From an uncultured Riemerella sp. (lineage in GTDB: Bacteria > Bacteroidota > Bacteroidia > Flavobacteriales > Weeksellaceae): a DNA stretch of 12,991 nucleotides. The notes under the pieces are model-generated. The model saw only the letters and a list, made by a program, of their open reading frames with translations. It made no database searches and was not told the DNA's origin. This document shows, in pieces, positions 1 to 5,994 of this stretch. Numbering within the stretch: position 1 is the first letter of the stretch; every line of letters begins with the position of its first letter. A program made the translations under genes and the position numbers. The stretch is from positions 1 through 12,991 of the forward strand of contig CALHQK010000057.1 in assembly GCA_938037185.1 (NCBI GenBank). Direction: 5' to 3'.

Positions 1-265
1 TGGTATCAGGGTGGGTGATTCTTTCTTTTTTATCCTTTTTTAGGTTCATCTCATACAAGCTGGTCCATTCTTTTGGGAGGTCATCTTTATCTTTTTTATC
101 CTTCTTATTCTCATCTTTAAAGATTTTCGCTGCTTCTTTCCCATCGATGTCCATCACTATACTCTGTGTTTTGTCTTCGTGCAGGGTAACATCAGCATTC
201 ACATTACACGAAACCAATGTAGCCATAAGCAAAACTGCCATCCAAAAATAATTTCTGTTTTTCAT
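1..265 (-). CDS. Putative lipoprotein, 3' end outside the window
   Basis: The complementary strand stays open from an ATG at 263-265 to the window edge, giving 88 codons with no stop. The N-terminus is a lipoprotein signal peptide: basic MKNRN, a hydrophobic stretch, then the lipobox LVSC with the acylated Cys at residue 20. The mature part is hydrophilic and very Lys/Asp-rich between about residues 45 and 65, so a flexible, charged, membrane-anchored periplasmic or outer-membrane protein is likely. The gene diverges from tsaB across 66 bp. A near-match to the Bacteroidota -7 element, TATCTTTA, lies at 280-287 on the minus strand. I do not recognise the family. Start and signal peptide are clear; the function is unknown and the C-terminus is missing. 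Confidence 0.8.
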   Translation of the reverse strand, partial: MKNRNYFWMAVLLMATLVSCNVNADVTLHEDKTQSIVMDIDGKEAAKIFKDENKKDKKDKDDLPKEWTSLYEMNLKKDKKERITHPDT

Positions 266-319
266 TATAAAATTTTTTATAAAGATAGCAAAAAGATATT
301 AAAGCCAAATAATAAATAT

Positions 320-327
320 TAAATTTG
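320..327 (+). promoter_or_regulatory. Putative tsaB promoter, -7 element TAAATTTG
   Basis: TAAATTTG matches the Bacteroidota sigma-A -7 consensus TAnnTTTG exactly. It ends only 4 nt before the tsaB ATG at 332. Transcription normally starts about 5-7 nt after this element, so the mRNA would begin at or next to the start codon. I see no good TTTG -33 box at the usual spacing. Confidence 0.5.
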
Positions 328-331
328 CTGC

Positions 332-1015
332 ATGAAAATTCTTCATATCGAGACTTCTTCTAAGAACTGCTCCGTTGCGGTTTCCTATCACAGGGAGCTG
401 CTTTCTCTCTGCGAGAAAACTTCTCAGGATTACAAACAGTCCGAAAATCTCCACACCTATATAGAATGGGCTTTGGAGGGCGCTGGGATTCCGCTCCGCG
501 ATTTGGATGCCATATCCCTCGGCAAGGGACCCGGCTCTTATACAGGGCTTAGAATAGGCACTGCTTCGGCTAAGGGTTTTTGTTTCGGGCTGGGGATTCC
601 GCTCCTTGCGGTTAATTCTTTAGAAACCATGGCGGCACCTTTCTTGGGGCTGGGTTATGATGCCGTTATCCCGCTTGTAGATGCCCGCAGGATGGAGGTC
701 TATTGCACCGTTTTTGAGGGAACTTCCGGAGAGATGCTCACAGAGACCAATGCCAAGATTTTAGATGAAACCAGCTTTTTCGAATATGCCGATAAAAAAA
801 TACTCTTCGTAGGGGACGGTGCTGCCAAAGCCCAAAATCTGCTGAAACTTCCTCTTGCCGAGTATAACGAAAAAATATATCCGTCTGCAAAATACCTCAT
901 CAGCAGGGCGGTAGAAAAATATACCGCTGGAGATTTTGAGGACATTACTTATTTTGAACCTTTTTACCTCAAAGATTTTCACGGAGTGAAAAAATCCCAG
1001 CAGTCTCCGTTATAG
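332..1015 (+). CDS. tsaB: tRNA threonylcarbamoyladenosine biosynthesis protein TsaB
   Basis: TsaB (YeaZ) is the ASKHA-fold partner of TsaD in the complex that puts the threonylcarbamoyl group on A37 of ANN-decoding tRNAs (t6A). It is cytoplasmic; in the family TsaB is a scaffold for TsaD rather than the metal-bound catalyst. The 227-aa length is typical. The N-terminus KILHIETSS is the ASKHA phosphate-1-like strand. The family signature ISLGKGPGSYTGLRIG lies at about residues 61-76, and the following LLAVNSLETMA segment (91-101) is also characteristic. VIPLVDARRMEVY (112-124) corresponds to the dimer-interface region. The gene appears monocistronic: a divergent lipoprotein gene lies upstream and a long repeat-filled non-coding region downstream. 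The only odd point is the extremely short predicted leader. Identification is secure. Confidence 0.95.
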   Translation: MKILHIETSSKNCSVAVSYHRELLSLCEKTSQDYKQSENLHTYIEWALEGAGIPLRDLDAISLGKGPGSYTGLRIGTASAKGFCFGLGIPLLAVNSLETMAAPFLGLGYDAVIPLVDARRMEVYCTVFEGTSGEMLTETNAKILDETSFFEYADKKILFVGDGAAKAQNLLKLPLAEYNEKIYPSAKYLISRAVEKYTAGDFEDITYFEPFYLKDFHGVKKSQQSPL

Positions 1016-1064
1016 CCCTCTCCCCTCCCCTGCTTTCGGCTTCCCAGCCTTGTTCCGCTATTTT

Positions 1065-1110
1065 GGTTTAGGCCGAAACTATGAGAACCGATAAGGAATT
1101 GTACTTTCAG
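1065..1110 (+). repeat. Direct repeat, copy 1
   Basis: This about 46-bp sequence is repeated with scattered mismatches at 1614-1660. The best-conserved core is AGAACCGATAA followed by an A+T-rich stretch and CTTTCAG. A shorter third copy (GAATTGCACTTTCA) is at about 1559-1574. Copy 1 runs on into TTCAGGGTGTCTGGAAGT (1106-1123), a motif that returns in both tandem units at 1700-1717 and 1785-1802. Confidence 0.65.
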
Positions 1111-1145
1111 GGTGTCTGGAAGTCCTTTCCCGAAAAAATCTTTCT

Positions 1146-1547
1146 GTGCTTTTCCTTGATGAAAAGCACCAAAAATCAAGGCTTGGAAAGTCCGGCTAAA
1201 ATTTTAATAGAAAACCTAAAATTCTTATAACTCGGCTTCGCCTCAAACAGGAAGAATTTTTACGGCTTCCTATTAAAATTTCTTTACGCCTCCCTTTCCT
1301 ATGCCGTCTACCCAATGCAACCCCCATAAAAATAGAGTTCTCATTTCTGTGCGGTTATTAAAACGGCCTCCGGAAAGAAAAGCGTAAAAAAATATTGGAG
1401 AAAGCCCGTTAAAAAGCTTTCCTGTCTGAGCCGGCGCTGGAATTGGTGCAGGGGCGAGTTAGGAAAGGTTTAGGGATTTTGGAAATATTTTAGCTTTTCT
1501 TTCTGAAGCCTTGATTTTTTCGTTCTTTTGTATCAAGACAAAAGAAC
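1146..1547. mobile_element. Possible small non-autonomous element with inverted hairpin ends
   Basis: The left end (1146-1186) is a perfect 9-bp hairpin (GTGCTTTTC, loop CTTGAT, GAAAAGCAC) followed by a tail containing ATCAAGGCTT. The right end (1505-1547) is the same module in reverse orientation: read on the minus strand, GTTCTTTTG, loop TCTTGATA, CAAAAGAAC, then a tail with ATCAAGGCTT. Similarity continues inward (GCTAAAATTTT at 1194-1204 against GCTAAAATATTT on the minus strand at 1494-1483, then a weak AAAACCTAAA-like match), so the inverted repeat is roughly 60-70 bp and imperfect. The interior codes for nothing obvious. No clear target-site duplication is seen. The repeat structure is seen directly; calling it a mobile element is inference. 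Confidence 0.4.
1198..1281. repeat. Nested inverted repeat
   Basis: The outer arms AAATTTTAATAG (1199-1210) and CTATTAAAATTT (1270-1281) are perfect 12-bp complements. The inner arms AAAATTCTT (1218-1226) and AAGAATTTT (1252-1260) are a perfect 9-bp match. A small hairpin GGC-TTC-GCC (1234-1242) sits at the tip, inside an ACTCGGCTTCGCCTCAAACAG sequence that resembles intergenic repeats I associate with flavobacterial genomes. There is no terminator-type T-run after it. Function unknown. Confidence 0.6.
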
Positions 1548-1613
1548 AAAATTTAATGAAGAATTGCACTTTCAAAAGAATCAAAAATCCTAGCTGTAAA
1601 AATTCTGTTTATT

Positions 1614-1660
1614 GGTTTTAGCCTAAAATAATAAGAACCGATAAAAAATTCTGCTTTCAG
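1614..1660 (+). repeat. Direct repeat, copy 2
   Basis: This is the second copy of the repeat at 1065-1110, in the same orientation, with the conserved core AAGAACCGATAA and the end CTGCTTTCAG. It lacks the GGTGTC extension found after copy 1. Together the two copies bracket the inverted-repeat element at 1146-1547. Confidence 0.65.
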
Positions 1661-1675
1661 TATATTACAAATATG

Positions 1676-1845
1676 GAGACCCCGCTGGGGTCTCGGGCAT
1701 TCAGAGTGTCGGGAAATGCAAAACCCCACCGGGGTCTGGTATTTTTTTGTCTAAAAAATGAAATCCCCGCCGGGGTCTCGGGCATTCAGGGTGTCAGGAA
1801 GTGTAAAACCCCACCGAGGTCTCGCATTTTTTAAACCTAAAAATA
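1676..1845 (+). repeat. Two tandem 85-bp units with G+C-rich hairpins
   Basis: Unit 1 (1676-1760) and unit 2 (1761-1845) align with a constant offset of 85 bp. Each begins with a hairpin (GAGACCCC-GCT-GGGGTCTC at 1676-1694 in unit 1; CCCC-GCC-GGGG at 1765-1775 in unit 2), continues with GGGCATTCAG.GTGTC.GGAA, and then has a second hairpin of the form ACCCC-ACC-GGGGT (1723-1735; degenerate at 1808-1820), followed by a T-run and CTAAAAA. The G+C-rich cores contrast strongly with the A+T-rich surroundings. The hairpin-plus-T layout after each second hairpin could weakly terminate transcription. Confidence 0.75.
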
Positions 1846-1867
1846 GCTTTCCCCTATGGGGGAAAGC
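1846..1867. repeat. Perfect 9-bp hairpin with TATG loop
   Basis: GCTTTCCCC (1846-1854) and GGGGAAAGC (1859-1867) are perfect complements around a TATG loop. On the plus strand no T-run follows; on the minus strand it is followed by TATTTTTAGG, so it might end leftward transcripts, although no leftward gene is seen here. It lies immediately beyond the tandem units and may be a remnant of the same repeat family. Confidence 0.5.
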
Positions 1868-1979
1868 CATCTCAGTGACATTGAAAATATTATCCCAAAA
1901 AAATCCGCATATCCTTTGGGGATTTCAAAATATTTTTCTACCTTGAGCCTACAAATTTTAACACTAAAAAATAGAAATT

Positions 1980-2744
1980 ATGGAAAAAATTGTAAAAATT
2001 AAAGACATCAAGTTAAGGAACTTTAACAACGCCGAATACACTCAGTTCCTTAGTAATACCGAGCAGCTCCTCCAGACGGCAGGTGCAGGGCATCTGAGAA
2101 TAGATGCTGGTCTGCTGGCGGAATTTCGGGACAATATCCAAAAGCTTACGGACATCTCGTTTCAGAGCCGTGCCAGCACTGAAACCGAAGAACTTGCCAA
2201 GTTAGACAAACAAAGGGATGATTTGGCTGTTTACCTCCTTGCGGCTTTCAGAGTGGAGAGAAAATCGCCCATTATCCCCCGCAGGGAAGCCGCTGCGAAG
2301 CTCTACACCATTACCAAAAACTACATCGGTGTGCAGTCTCTGCCGAACCGACAAGAAACGCAGGTGCTGGAAGGCTTGGTAACAGACCTTGAGAAACCTG
2401 AAAACCAAATGCTGCTCCTTAACCTGAACCTCGGCGAAGTGCTTTCCCAGCTGAAAAATGCCAATTACGAATACAAGAGACTTACCGCCGGAAGAGCAGA
2501 CAGCCAGATTCTAAACACCGTAGAAAGCGCGAAAAAAGTGCGAAAGCTGACCGATGAGCAGTACGATGAGCTGATTACAAGGGCTTTCGTGGCAAGTGTG
2601 GCATTCCCATCACAGGAAACCAAAGCGTTTGTGACTTCTATCAATAAACTGATAGATGACACTAGAAAAGCCTACAAACAACGCCTTGCCCATACTAAAA
2701 AAACAGAAAAAGAAAAACCTGCTCAGCCGAAATCAAATAATTAG
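1980..2744 (+). CDS. Hypothetical protein, probable DUF6261 family
   Basis: The 254-aa protein has no signal peptide or membrane segment, so it is probably cytoplasmic. It reads as almost entirely helical, with many Leu/Ala/Glu/Lys heptad-like stretches. It opens with a short motif, KIKDIKLRNFNNAEYTQF, of a kind I associate with DUF6261-type proteins that are common in Bacteroidota and often lie near repeats or integrase genes. The C-terminal tail from about residue 238 is Lys/Pro-rich and probably disordered. It lies alone after the repeat region, and a candidate rnr promoter begins right after its stop. The family assignment is from memory of sequence style, with moderate confidence; the molecular function is unknown. 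The coding frame is strongly supported by length and composition. Confidence 0.75.
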   Translation: MEKIVKIKDIKLRNFNNAEYTQFLSNTEQLLQTAGAGHLRIDAGLLAEFRDNIQKLTDISFQSRASTETEELAKLDKQRDDLAVYLLAAFRVERKSPIIPRREAAAKLYTITKNYIGVQSLPNRQETQVLEGLVTDLEKPENQMLLLNLNLGEVLSQLKNANYEYKRLTAGRADSQILNTVESAKKVRKLTDEQYDELITRAFVASVAFPSQETKAFVTSINKLIDDTRKAYKQRLAHTKKTEKEKPAQPKSNN

Positions 2745-2746
2745 TT

Positions 2747-2754
2747 TAACTTTG
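2747..2754 (+). promoter_or_regulatory. Putative rnr promoter, -7 element TAACTTTG
   Basis: TAACTTTG is an exact TAnnTTTG match lying 2 nt after the stop codon of the upstream gene and 56 bp before the rnr ATG. No TTTG box is seen at the expected -33 position. A start of transcription near 2760 would leave a leader of about 50 nt. Confidence 0.4.
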
Positions 2755-2775
2755 TCCCTCCACCCTCAGGAGGGA
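2755..2775 (+). terminator. Weak hairpin after the DUF6261-type gene
   Basis: TCCCTCC (2755-2761) pairs perfectly with GGAGGGA (2769-2775) around a 7-nt loop. The downstream sequence TATTTCTATC is T-rich but broken, so this is a weak terminator candidate for the upstream gene. If transcription starts near 2760 the left arm would be mostly absent from rnr mRNA. Confidence 0.45.
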
Positions 2776-2810
2776 TATTTCTATCAAATCAAATAAAAAA
2801 AAAGAAAACA

Positions 2811-4964
2811 ATGCGAAAAAAGAAAAAACACATATCTAAAAAAAACGAATACAAACTAAAAGACATAGGGAGGCTCATCCTGAGATTCCTTAATAAAAAC
2901 TCATCCAAAATATACAACTACAAGCAGATAGCAGATGGCATAGACTACAAAAACCCGCGCCAGAGAGAGCAGGTTATCCAGATCCTGCACAAACTGAGAG
3001 CCGAAGACAAGATAAAGGAAACCGAGAAGGGCAAGTATATAATAAACCTCCAAATAAAGGATACCCTGACAGGGACGATAGACTTTGCCCTCAATGGAAA
3101 TGCCTATGTAAGCGTGGAGGGACTGGATGAAGATATCTTTATCCATCAGAAAAATGTAAAAGATGCTTTGCAGGGGGATAAGGTCTTGATTATCACTTAT
3201 AATTTCAAGGGGCGGAAGCTGGAAGGCTCTGTATTAGAGGTCTTGGAGAGAGCCAAAGACTCTTTCGTGGGGACATTTGAGTATGTGAAATATAAGGATT
3301 TTGGGTTTGTGGTTTGTGACAAAAAGGTCATCAATACCGATATTTTCATTCCTAAATCTAAAATACATGGAGCTAAAGACGGTGATAAAGTAGTCGTAAA
3401 GATGCTCCAATGGGATATCAATTCCAAAAACCCAGAAGGGGAAATCATCAAAGTATTAGGAAAACCAGGCGAACACGAAACGGAAATACATTCTATCCTT
3501 GCCGAATATGAACTTCCCTACCATTTCCCTGAGGAAGTAGAGGATTTCGCCAATAAAATCAACCGAGAAATCACTCCCGAAGAGCTGAAAAAAAGAAGAG
3601 ACATGCGGGGGACACTTACTTTTACCATAGACCCGAAAGATGCCAAGGATTTTGATGATGCACTTTCGCTGAAAAAATTAGACAACGGAAACTGGGAAAT
3701 AGGCGTACACATCGCCGATGTATCCCACTATGTGCAACCAGGAACGCTTTTGGATGAGGAAGCATACAGCCGCGCGACTTCCGTTTATCTCGTGGATAGG
3801 GTAGTTCCTATGCTCCCAGAGATTCTCAGTAACGACCTCTGTTCGCTAAAGCCAAATGTTGATAGATATGCTTTTTCGGCGGTGTTTGAGATGAATGACA
3901 GGGCAGAGATAGTGAATCAGTGGTTTGGGCGTACAGTCATCCATTCTGATAGAAGATTTTCCTACGAAGAAGCCCAAGAGCGTATAGAAACAGGAAAAGG
4001 AGATTTGGCTGAGGAAATACTGGCATTAGACCACTTGGCGAAGATTCTCAGAAAAGAGAGATTAAAGAAAGGGGCTATCGCCTTTGACCGCAGTGAGGTG
4101 AGATTTAACCTTGATGAAAACAATAATCCTATCGGGGTTTATTTTAAAATCAGTAAAGATTCTAACCACCTGATAGAGGAGTTTATGCTGCTGGCAAACA
4201 GAAAAGTTTCCGAATATGTATCTCTTTCCAGAAAGGGCGAACCTACCCACAATACCTTTATTTATCGTATCCATGATGACCCAGACCCTGCAAAACTGGA
4301 AGCGCTGAGGGATTTCGTGCAGACAATCGGCTATAAAATGAATATTTCCAATTCTCAAAAAATAGCCGAAAGTATGAACAAACTCCTAAAAGATGTGGCA
4401 GGAAAAGGCGAAGAAAATATGGTGGAAACTTTGGCGATGAGGAGTATGAGCAAGGCAGTCTATTCTACCGAGAATATAGGGCATTATGGATTAGCATTCC
4501 CATATTATTCGCACTTTACTTCGCCTATTCGCCGTTATCCAGACCTTATGGCGCATAGACTGCTCCAGCATTATTTGGATGGTGGAAAATCGCCAAACAG
4601 AGAGGAATACGAAGAATACTGCAAACACTGCAGTGATATGGAGAGACTGGCTGCCAATGCAGAGCGAGATTCTATAAAATACATGCAGGTAAAATTCATG
4701 GAAGATAAAGTAGGTCAGGATTTCACGGGGGTAATATCGGGGGTGGCAGACTATGGTTTTTGGGTAGAAATCCCTGAAAACGGTGCCGAAGGTATGATAA
4801 AACTGAGAGACCTGATGGATGATTCCTATTTCCATGATCCGAAGGCGCATTCTATTGTCGGCACCAAGTCAGGCAAGACCTACCGCCTCGGTGATGAGAT
4901 AAAAATACAAGTAGTAAAAGCCAACCTCATCCAAAAACAATTGGATTTTAAAATAGTAGAATAA
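2811..4964 (+). CDS. rnr: Ribonuclease R
   Basis: RNase R is a processive, Mg-dependent 3'-5' exoribonuclease that can pass through structured RNA; it acts in RNA quality control and rRNA and mRNA decay. The 717-aa protein has the full family layout: a Lys-rich N-terminus and winged-helix region (about 1-75), cold-shock/OB domains (about 80-230), the RNB catalytic domain (about 250-590) and a C-terminal S1 domain (about 635-715). The catalytic motif TIDPKDAKDFDDA places the metal-binding aspartates at D274, D280, D282 and D283, almost the E. coli RNase R positions. The late RNB signature SHFTSPIRRYPDL is at 567-579. Compared with the 813-aa E. coli enzyme, the long basic C-terminal tail is absent, as is usual in Bacteroidota. 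Function is secure. Confidence 0.97.
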   Translation: MRKKKKHISKKNEYKLKDIGRLILRFLNKNSSKIYNYKQIADGIDYKNPRQREQVIQILHKLRAEDKIKETEKGKYIINLQIKDTLTGTIDFALNGNAYVSVEGLDEDIFIHQKNVKDALQGDKVLIITYNFKGRKLEGSVLEVLERAKDSFVGTFEYVKYKDFGFVVCDKKVINTDIFIPKSKIHGAKDGDKVVVKMLQWDINSKNPEGEIIKVLGKPGEHETEIHSILAEYELPYHFPEEVEDFANKINREITPEELKKRRDMRGTLTFTIDPKDAKDFDDALSLKKLDNGNWEIGVHIADVSHYVQPGTLLDEEAYSRATSVYLVDRVVPMLPEILSNDLCSLKPNVDRYAFSAVFEMNDRAEIVNQWFGRTVIHSDRRFSYEEAQERIETGKGDLAEEILALDHLAKILRKERLKKGAIAFDRSEVRFNLDENNNPIGVYFKISKDSNHLIEEFMLLANRKVSEYVSLSRKGEPTHNTFIYRIHDDPDPAKLEALRDFVQTIGYKMNISNSQKIAESMNKLLKDVAGKGEENMVETLAMRSMSKAVYSTENIGHYGLAFPYYSHFTSPIRRYPDLMAHRLLQHYLDGGKSPNREEYEEYCKHCSDMERLAANAERDSIKYMQVKFMEDKVGQDFTGVISGVADYGFWVEIPENGAEGMIKLRDLMDDSYFHDPKAHSIVGTKSGKTYRLGDEIKIQVVKANLIQKQLDFKIVE

Positions 4965-4972
4965 TAGCAATA

Positions 4973-5001
4973 AAAAAACTCCCTTTATTAGGGAGTTTTT
5001 T
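4973..5001. terminator. Bidirectional intrinsic terminator between rnr and the lipoprotein gene
   Basis: AAAAAACTCCCT (4973-4984) and AGGGAGTTTTTT (4990-5001) are perfect complements around a TTATT loop. The T-run on each strand lets the hairpin end rnr rightward and the gene at 5005-5898 leftward. It begins 8 nt after the rnr stop and 3 nt beyond the leftward stop codon. Confidence 0.92.
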
Positions 5002-5004
5002 GTG

Positions 5005-5898
5005 TTATTTGTTGTATTCTATTGTACGATAAGAATCGCTATTTTTATATTGTCCTGTAACAGTATCTTTAGTTTTATATTGTATTTTCGTAGGATAGTT
5101 GTTAGTGTTTAAAGTATATTCTACCATAGATTCTCTTGTATAATTATCATTATGATAAGGACTGCCAGAATGATAAAAAGATCTGTTTATTTCTTCCTTT
5201 ATATAAGAAAAAGGAAAGAATATGCTATCACTATCTTCTCCTCCAATTGCAAAAGATGAATAATTAAGTTTATCAATTCCTTTTATGTTTTCTAAAAAAC
5301 TATGATGATTTGCGTATTGGTAAGTAAAGGTATTATTGTCTTTTTGAGTGATATTTCCTGCTGCATCTTTCTTTTCAGAAACTTCTACTATTTTTATTGG
5401 TCTTTTCTGAGCATCTAATGTGTAAGTAATGGTAGAAGTGGTCGTAGAATATAATGCTCCATCTAAGTTACTATAATTTTTAGATGTTTCTTGTGCTGTT
5501 ACAGTAGAACCATTAATGGTGTATGTTATATCATTTTCTTTAATTTTAACAGCACCATTATAAAATTTTGTTTTTTCAGATATAAGGTTTCCATTAGAAT
5601 CATAATTAAATACATAAGAACTTTCACCAGGATCATTCACAGAAGTGATTAAATCTCCTGTATAAGTGTAAATTACATCTTTGTTGTCATGAGTAATTTT
5701 CATGAGCTTATTTCCATCATAACTAAAAGTAGTTACTTCATCTTCTTCACCAGTTTGAGAATAGGTAAGTTTGGTTGGAAGAATTACTGTTTGGCTTATT
5801 GCAGGTGTCTGAGGCGTTGTAGGATTTGTGTTGTCATTATCTCTGCTGCACGAAATAATCATCACTCCCATAAGAGCTGAAAATAAAAGTTTTTTCAT
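5005..5898 (-). CDS. Putative outer-membrane lipoprotein with YD-like repeats
   Basis: The 297-aa protein starts with a clear lipoprotein signal, lipobox IISC with Cys17, followed by SRDNDNTN; acidic residues directly after the acylated Cys are reminiscent of the surface-export signal of Bacteroidota lipoproteins. A Thr/Pro linker (about 24-40) leads into a beta-rich domain with repeated short strands of the type TTFSYDGNKLMKI, YTYTGDLI, YVFNYDSNGNLI and NTFTYQYANHH, resembling the YD/RHS-type repeats seen in many Bacteroidota secreted or surface proteins. No enzymatic motif is visible. The gene has its own promoter candidate at 5926-5933 and a strong terminator. Its base composition is visibly more A+T-rich than rnr or panB. 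Localisation is well supported; function is unknown. Confidence 0.85.
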   Translation of the reverse strand: MKKLLFSALMGVMIISCSRDNDNTNPTTPQTPAISQTVILPTKLTYSQTGEEDEVTTFSYDGNKLMKITHDNKDVIYTYTGDLITSVNDPGESSYVFNYDSNGNLISEKTKFYNGAVKIKENDITYTINGSTVTAQETSKNYSNLDGALYSTTTSTITYTLDAQKRPIKIVEVSEKKDAAGNITQKDNNTFTYQYANHHSFLENIKGIDKLNYSSFAIGGEDSDSIFFPFSYIKEEINRSFYHSGSPYHNDNYTRESMVEYTLNTNNYPTKIQYKTKDTVTGQYKNSDSYRTIEYNK

Positions 5899-5925
5899 TT
5901 TATATTGATTTTAAAAATAATAGGG

Positions 5926-5933
5926 CAAAGATA
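5926..5933 (-). promoter_or_regulatory. Putative promoter of the leftward lipoprotein gene
   Basis: On the minus strand this reads TATCTTTG, an exact TAnnTTTG -7 element, 27 bp upstream of the ATG at 5898. It faces away from the element at 5961-5968, so the two divergent promoters share the same roughly 30 bp of DNA. Confidence 0.55.
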
Positions 5934-5960
5934 ATGATTTTCATCTAAAAATAAATTCCG

Positions 5961-5968
5961 TATTTTTG
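5961..5968 (+). promoter_or_regulatory. Putative promoter of the lysE-ldcA-yraN operon
   Basis: TATTTTTG matches TAnnTTTG exactly. TTTT at 5938-5941 lies at the 19-nt spacing expected for the TTTG -33 box and matches three of four bases. Transcription would start near 5974, about 20 nt before the preferred ATG. Confidence 0.6.
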
Positions 5969-5994
5969 GGGTTTCAATTAAGAATTTGCATCCT

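Larger units (their letters stand above)
1016..1979. other. 964-bp non-coding region, mosaic of short repeats
   Basis: No convincing gene is seen on either strand: the short open frames here start inside repeats and have repeat-derived, low-complexity protein sequences. The region contains direct repeats (1065-1110 and 1614-1660, with a partial third copy at 1554-1575), an inverted-repeat-bounded segment (1146-1547), two tandem 85-bp units (1676-1845), and isolated hairpins. The stretches 1282-1466 and 1868-1979 hold nothing I can name apart from upstream sequence for the next gene. Such accumulations of imperfect hairpins are typical of dispersed intergenic repeats. Mention of other copies in the genome is inference. 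Confidence 0.7.

Noticed and set aside
974..996. Hairpin near the end of tsaB as a terminator
   Set aside because: It lies inside the coding region and no T-run follows it.
979..1179. Leftward open frame across the tsaB end
   Set aside because: Shadow frame with no family resemblance; tsaB codes on the other strand.
1758..1946. 62-residue open frame on the plus strand
   Set aside because: It starts inside the tandem repeat, its sequence is translated repeat, and it has no promoter or family resemblance.
1016..1979. CRISPR-like array or toxin-antitoxin gene in the long intergenic region
   Set aside because: Repeats are imperfect, unevenly spaced and only two or three copies, with no cas genes and no credible small gene pair.
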